Shown here: positions 58,390 through 64,000 of the stretch, in pieces
Position numbering within the stretch: the stretch's first letter is position 1
How the letters are laid out: each line of letters starts with the position of its first letter
Assembly (NCBI GenBank): GCA_034190875.2
Contig: CM067357.1
Coordinates: 1,924,788 to 1,988,787 of the forward strand
Source: Urechis unicinctus
Taxonomy: Eukaryota; Annelida; Polychaeta; Xenopneusta; Urechidae
Length of the DNA: 64,000 nt
Direction of reading: 5' to 3'
Notes under the pieces: model-generated
Seen by the model: only the letters and a program-made list of their open reading frames with translations
What the model was told of the DNA's origin: nothing
The model's database searches: none
Translations under genes and position numbers: made by a program

Positions 58390-61300
58390 CTGTATTAGTT
58401 GGAGCGAAATAATGTATTTATGACGTTTGACTTTGCTACCAATTATGTTAAAAAACATGACGCGTAAAGCTAGCGCGTGTATGACCCAGATGGAAGGTAG
58501 GATCGTGTTGGGTGTATGAATCCCACACCCCTCTCCTGCCAGCGTACCATCCTTACCCCGACTATTATCATAATTCGTATTGAGCGAAGCATGTATGGTA
58601 TTGGAATTTCCTCACTTTCTTGGCAGTGCTCCACCTCTACCCCGATCTAGGATCATTATCATAATTCATGCTGAGCGAAGCATAATGAAACCCCCAGATC
58701 ACCTTAATCCTTCTTATCCAAGAATTGTATAGCCATGGCAACTGAGGATTGTTTATAATGGATTAGGGTGTCTTAGGTAAATAACTATAATGCCACACGC
58801 TTGCGTGGTAAAGACTAATCTATAAAAGAGCAAAAGATTTCTGATTGGTTTTCCTTCCAATATGCCTCCAAAATGAGTGTGCATTTCATTATATTGTGAC
58901 TATTTGTTTACTGTCGGTTACCATAGGCAGCATATGCACGATGATATGATCTGTTCATTGGTGTGCCTGACAATACTTCACTGACAGCATTACATTGATT
59001 ATCCCGCATCCGTGATAACCAAGGCAAATGACGAAATCCACTCAGTTAGTAGATGGGTTTCATGTACTAGCTTTATATTTTAACAGACATCATTGGCTAG
59101 GTAAGGGGCAGGTAGACCAATGCACGCAATATGTGATGGTGTCTATTATCGTGGTCCGTTGTGCATGCGAGTTTCGTTCTCGTTCTGTTGAGTTAGTTAA
59201 TAATTTAATAAGATCAAAGGAAATCGTCCCCATCGATATTTAGTAAGAGGCAGTGGGAAAGTATATGGCTAGATATGATCAGTCAGTTGGATTGGACAAA
59301 ACGTAATGCAACACGCGTTGCTCGCACCATGACAAAACAAAGAGACTGCACGTTCATCGGATTCGTGTCCCCATTGCTCCCTATAAATGCTTGCGCCCTG
59401 ACACACTTGTTTTGAGGTATACAACGTGATGCTGTCAATTTGATTACAATGCAGCATAACCTGTACTTGAGAAAAACATTCGATAACAGGCAAATAGCAA
59501 TTCACCAATTCACTAATAACTTCCGACAGCGCCTTTCTTGGAACTAAACAATAAGCGTAAGAAAACCTGATCATAACAATCACTTCCACAAAAGTCGCTA
59601 TCTGCTTTTCAATTCTACTATTGCTAAACTTGCCTTGAATCATAGTTCATTTAGTTAAATCTGGATTCGAGGCACAAAATTGATTCAGGGACTTCGACTA
59701 GATTCCTGATGCAGATCTAATTTTTATTTTGCTTTCACTTAATTACAACGTCATGTGACAGCCATGCAGGACGGTCAGCCATTGGCCACACCAATCAAGT
59801 GAACAGCATATGGATAAGACTACACGGAAATGCCACAGACTTTATCATATTTTGCAATCATTCTAACTCCCATCGATACAAAGGACACGTAAACACTAGA
59901 AACCCACATAAACAAGCAAGATGTCAGCAAACGTGAACATCACATATAAAGAATTTGATTATATGCATATTAAATTTAAATGGCATACTCCTCGCTCGCG
60001 TTTGTTACCGCACTCACAAGCACGTCTCCTCGCGTAGTAGCATGGCGCCCTAAAACAGCGAGAATCATATCAGATATATTAGCTACACTTGGAAGGGATG
60101 TTCCATATTGCGACTTGAATCAACAGTGACTGCAAGTTTGTTTGTTCCCAGTTCCCAACCCCTCTCAAACTCGTTCCTCAAATGCAAAATTGACTTGGCT
60201 TATTTCTTGTGTGTGATCTTGCATGGGTTGTCATGGCCTTTTTAAAAATCATAACTAACTCACATTTGCCTCATATCTAAGCGAACTATTTGAGTGCATT
60301 GCTGCCAGAAATGATCGTAATTGTAGCCACAACGTTCTCAGCATAAAGGATCCCTTTCGGCCCGTTGTTGTATTGCGTGCATAAGCTTCAAACAGCTCGA
60401 CAAAAGATAAGTATTGTGGATGCATGCACATGCATGAATTCTTCAATATTTATGAAAACATATATAAGCGCCACTTATTTTAAGAGATAATATTTACAAT
60501 ACACAAAGGATAGTGCAACGTCGAATCGAATATTGCTGTATTTCAGTTTTGAGGTGGGTTTAATGCCACTTGTCACCATAGTTAGTGACGGAGGTTTTGA
60601 TCCTTGATATATATCAAATGAATTTTAAGCACAATGTTAAACGATGTGCCCATGCCACACTCACCCCAATTCTGCTGCATGCATATCTTCCCGGCATTGC
60701 AGCGTTGGAATGGTCACAAATACCAGCAAGAACATATACGGTTAGAAGCCTGTCTTGCTTGCCTCGACTTGTTCCTACTGTCTGTCTGTGAATGATATTA
60801 CATTGTATCTATACTGAACAAGCTATGCAGCTTACATAGCAGCCTCACGGGAAACATACTTGAAATAGATTTGTGCTATCGAGATACACATTCTTCTGTT
60901 AATTGTTAGTAGTTGTTCTTGTTATGTGTATTATCACGCCCTAGGCGTGTTGTTTGTATCACATTTCAACATATGAAGGCACTTTTACATTATTTCCATT
61001 GCCTACTATCGCTAAGCATCAACTAAGTTGGTAATCAAGTGTCTCGTGGACTGGTACATGTACATCACCATATATGGCGCATGTGTCTGTTACCTGCCGT
61101 GTCTCTAACCCTGTCAATGATGTGTGTAAGACTAAAAAAAGTAAAGCTGGTAGATGAGGCGTTGCATGAAATCCATCTACTGATCATTTGCCATGGTAAC
61201 CACGGGTATGGGGTAATCAATGGGATGCTGACACGTTTCACTTTGTATGAATTATGATAATGATAGAGATTCCCGGATAGAGGTAGAGCACTGGCAGAGA

Positions 61301-61560
61301 GGGGGAAACCGCACCCACCATGCTGCACTCGGCATTAATTATGTTAATTATATCTTGGCAGAGTTGGGGCACTGGCAGGAGAGCGAGGGAAATAGCGAAC
61401 ACAATCCTCCCTACCGTCAAGAAGGGTGCTCGATTTTGTAACCACTCTGCGGTCACCACGACAGAGACATAAAACAAAACCGGTTGTTCATCTGTTTGCA
61501 AGTTCTGCGCGTCTGCACCCATTCTTCTCGTCTATTTTGTTGGTACAGTGGCTGAAGCCC
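58390..61560. repeat. AT-rich region with dispersed modules, no gene seen
   Basis: 58505-58695 and 61240-61445 hold tandem pairs of the 'gaattatgataatgatc' / 'gtggagcactggcag' module, in opposite orientations. 58920-59030 resembles 46140-46210 ('gtgtgcctgaca', 'attatccc.cat'). Frames such as 59269-59643 have no motifs. Confidence 0.55.
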
Positions 61561-63531
61561 CTTAAAAAATTACACCTTCATAGCTGTTATACTCACTTCT
61601 AGTGGCTCGGAGCTCGAACGTGTGGCATCTGGAACCAGACCTGTGGTTTCGTTTGCATGAGGTCCATGCACACCAAAGACGTACTACCAACTGTAAGTAT
61701 TGCACCAGCATTTACACTTTATACCCGGCACATTCAACGGATGCATAGAGCGAAGAATCCTATTGTATAAAGTAATATATCGATGACAGCAGTAACTCGT
61801 CAACGTTTTCACCAGAATGGCGTCATCTTAATTTACCTGTCTAGGGATTGCTTTGATCAATTGTATAATTATATAAATGCAATTTAATGATATTGATAAA
61901 TTAAAACTGATTCTAAACGTTCGTGGTGCGACATGATTAGGTAAGGATATTGAATTATGAAGTCTCAAACCATTTTTCCGGTTTGCAACACAATCGGCGC
62001 ATTTTTCATAACGGGTGGAAGCCAACAAAGAGAGGCTTTCATTGTTTTTGACTTATAAACAGAGTTCTTCCCACGTCAAACGAACGGCGCATGGAGCCCC
62101 GTGGCAATAAAGCAATCTTTGTTGTTTCGTGAACACCTGTAAATCAATCAGTGCTGCGCCGTCAGAGATCAAAGAGGTTATAGCTTCGTTAAGAGCGCTC
62201 ACACAAGTCTTCCACCTGAGGAAACCTGTGAAGACGCCACCTGTCAGCCGTAGCGTTTTGTACAGCGTCTTGTCATTGCGTCTCTTAAAACGTGTTTTTT
62301 TTTGTTTTAATTTGGAGCCGTGGTGACCTCGACCAATCAGATGACTCCATATCGTTAACAGCCGACGAGCCCCGAGACGTTGAATCAACAGTCCCATGTG
62401 CTTTTGTTGACTTCATGGTATCGTCGCCTGATGTCAGGTTAACGTAGCTATAAACTCTTTGATCGAGACCTTCACATGACCCTGAGAAGCCAACAAATGT
62501 CAATGTCTACACTAGGCCAGTTCCCTCGATCCAGATAGTTAGATAATCTAAAACCACCATCTAGAGCGCGGGCATGAATGATCGAGAATCGTAAACAGAA
62601 AGTTTTTCCCCAGACCGGGCAATTTATCAAATTGACATTTTTCAAATAGTGCATATTGTGCGACGTGATTTGGAAGTGGATAGGATCTGCGAATTTTTTT
62701 CCCCCGTCTCATCATTCGCAGTGACGACAGCCAGTATTCCCATGTGCTTTAGTTTGTGTCACGGTAGCGCCAAATTTCGATTGCAGTGTATTAGAATTGG
62801 GGAAGCGATCAACCCGAACTACTCGAAGTGAGCCCTCTTAGCGCAGCTATAAACCCTTTGGGGAAACAAATAGGGCGCTAACGGAGTGTGGAAGGGCGAC
62901 GGAGCGGAGAGAATCCAGATGCAATATGAATGCAATGTAATTGTTTATAAAAGCGTGATTTTGTGATTTTGAACGCGATTGACCTGTTGACGTTTCAATA
63001 GAGACGCGTTCTGGTGTAGATACAGCGTCTGTGAGGGACATCAGATCCTCGCAAAAGATCGAGTTTCGTTAAATTATGTTTTTCGGGTCGGGGGAGCGGG
63101 GGGATTAAACTAAGATACTAAGCGTATAAACCGGGTATTATGCTTGCTGCTGAGGCAGCTCGTCTTTCTATAAAACATGCGACTACTGCAAACGAATTGC
63201 CGTCACTCACTGAAGCTTGTTGCAAAGGCGACATTTTCCGCTGCTTCGGCTTTCTTTTGATATACGCCATAAATGCATTTATTACCAGGCTTTCAAAACA
63301 ATTGTAACAAAACAATATTTCAATGTATTAAGCTCTCTGAAACATTTGTGCACTGCTAATTAATTCCCTGTTACTGAAACCAGCACACTGACAAATCAGA
63401 TCATGCATTAACATTGCTTGCGAACTTGTTGAGGCTGGTATAGATAATGGTGATGAAAGCGAGTTGGCGAATAACATACTGGTCGGGTGATGCTCTTTCA
63501 GGAATAAGGTTGAAGCGGGCTGGTTCACAGG
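61561..63531. repeat. Dispersed repeat modules near the right end
   Basis: 61590-61920 matches 46240-46560. 62325-62420 matches part of 33190-33360. 63000-63460 matches 50740-51240, including 'ctaagcgtataaaccgggt'. The minus-strand frame at 62053-62397 has no recognisable domain. Confidence 0.6.
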
Positions 63532-63640
63532 GGCTCGGTTCTCGAGGCAAAATTTCCGAGCGCCATAGCTGCTCTATAAATTCCGAAATAGAGACAGCGG
63601 CTCGGCGCTTGTGCGCTTGGCTTTGGGAACCGAGCGGGCT
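63532..63640. mobile_element. Short foldback element
   Basis: The arms 'gctcggttctcgaggcaaaa' and 'ctttgggaaccgagcggg' are inverted copies with mismatches. Both flanks match the flanks of the 51.3 kb copy ('gagcgggctggttcacag' left, 'agatcaa.gaatc.ctcgctgcg' right), so the two lie in the same larger repeat. Confidence 0.7.
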
Positions 63641-64000
63641 AGATCAATGAATCCCTCGCTGCGAAATTTAGTTCAGCTAAGCGTAGTGTAATGTAGTTAT
63701 ACGTATTGCGCCAATAAGTTGTGATTAATCTATTTAAATTTCCGTCCCCTGTTACATCCTGATGGATATCTAAGCTGCAGCATGTTCTTCCTCTCGTATG
63801 TCGATATTACGTTTTCTCTGTTGGGGCAAAGCATTTGGTGTGTGCTTTTATTGCAATAATGAAGATAATTAAATTCACTCAAATTCTCTTCAAACTCTGC
63901 ACAATTATGTATTTACATAATGTTTTTGTCCCCGCTTGTTAGCGCGCCGTGCAATTGATGCATTTTGCATTAAGTAGTCTCTGCCTGTGCAAGTCATTTT
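63641..64000. other. Right end of window, dispersed repeat sequence
   Basis: Continues the similarity with 51530-51600, and at 63749-63800 has the module shared with 55094-55150 and 3900-3950. No gene is seen. Confidence 0.5.

Noticed and set aside
62053-62397. 114-codon minus-strand frame
   Set aside because: It overlaps dispersed repeat sequence and has no motif.

Overview
The window looks like chromosomal DNA of a lophotrochozoan animal, most likely a gastropod mollusc. It is AT-rich and gene-poor, with intron-bearing genes, canonical GT-AG splice sites, an intronless FMRFamide-receptor-like GPCR, a PAN/apple plus C-type-lectin exon series, C2H2 zinc-finger copies and a P2X7-C-terminal-like exon pair. 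It is crowded with SINEs, LINEs, minisatellites and dispersed repeats of the kind found in mollusc genomes. No tRNA, rRNA, operon or CRISPR array was seen. The species assignment is inference.

Layout. 0-5 kb: dispersed repeats, a TA microsatellite and a decayed LINE relic. 5.7-6.95 kb: a 25-bp minisatellite. 8.0-8.2 kb: a perfect 14-bp hairpin and a 42-bp triplicate. 9.17-10.34 kb: the GPCR gene, the clearest intact gene. 11.75-12.03 kb: a foldback element. 14.5-15.2 kb: a minus-strand C2H2 gene. 17.08-18.2 kb: a 28-bp minisatellite that appears to have grown inside a foldback element. 20.0-23.3 kb: three inferred exons of a secreted PAN plus C-type-lectin protein. 23.33-24.26 kb: a broken C2H2 paralogue on the opposite strand.

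25.3-32.27 kb is the most unusual part: a GC-richer, compact block with protein-primed family-B DNA polymerase remains, a YqaJ/lambda-type exonuclease, a tail-fibre-like protein, several small membrane or structural-looking proteins, overlapping reading frames and a cluster of hairpins. It looks like a decayed integrated DNA virus or Polinton/Maverick/adintovirus-like element. Nearly every long gene carries a stop or frameshift, and the polymerase is cut at both ends. No integrase, ATPase or recognisable major capsid gene was found.

32.3-64 kb: a tRNA-derived SINE, a transposase remnant, the P2X7-like exon pair (36.5-35.9 kb, minus strand), a Mutator-like transposon with GC-rich inverted ends (40.18-42.82 kb), a SINE (47.9-48.3 kb), and a 5'-truncated LINE with a 13-bp target-site duplication (52.74-54.63 kb). 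These lie in a sea of related dispersed repeat modules that recur in a similar order around 1.4-5.2, 18.5, 45-47, 49.7-55.6 and 58.5-64 kb. All identifications are by eye; no database search was possible.
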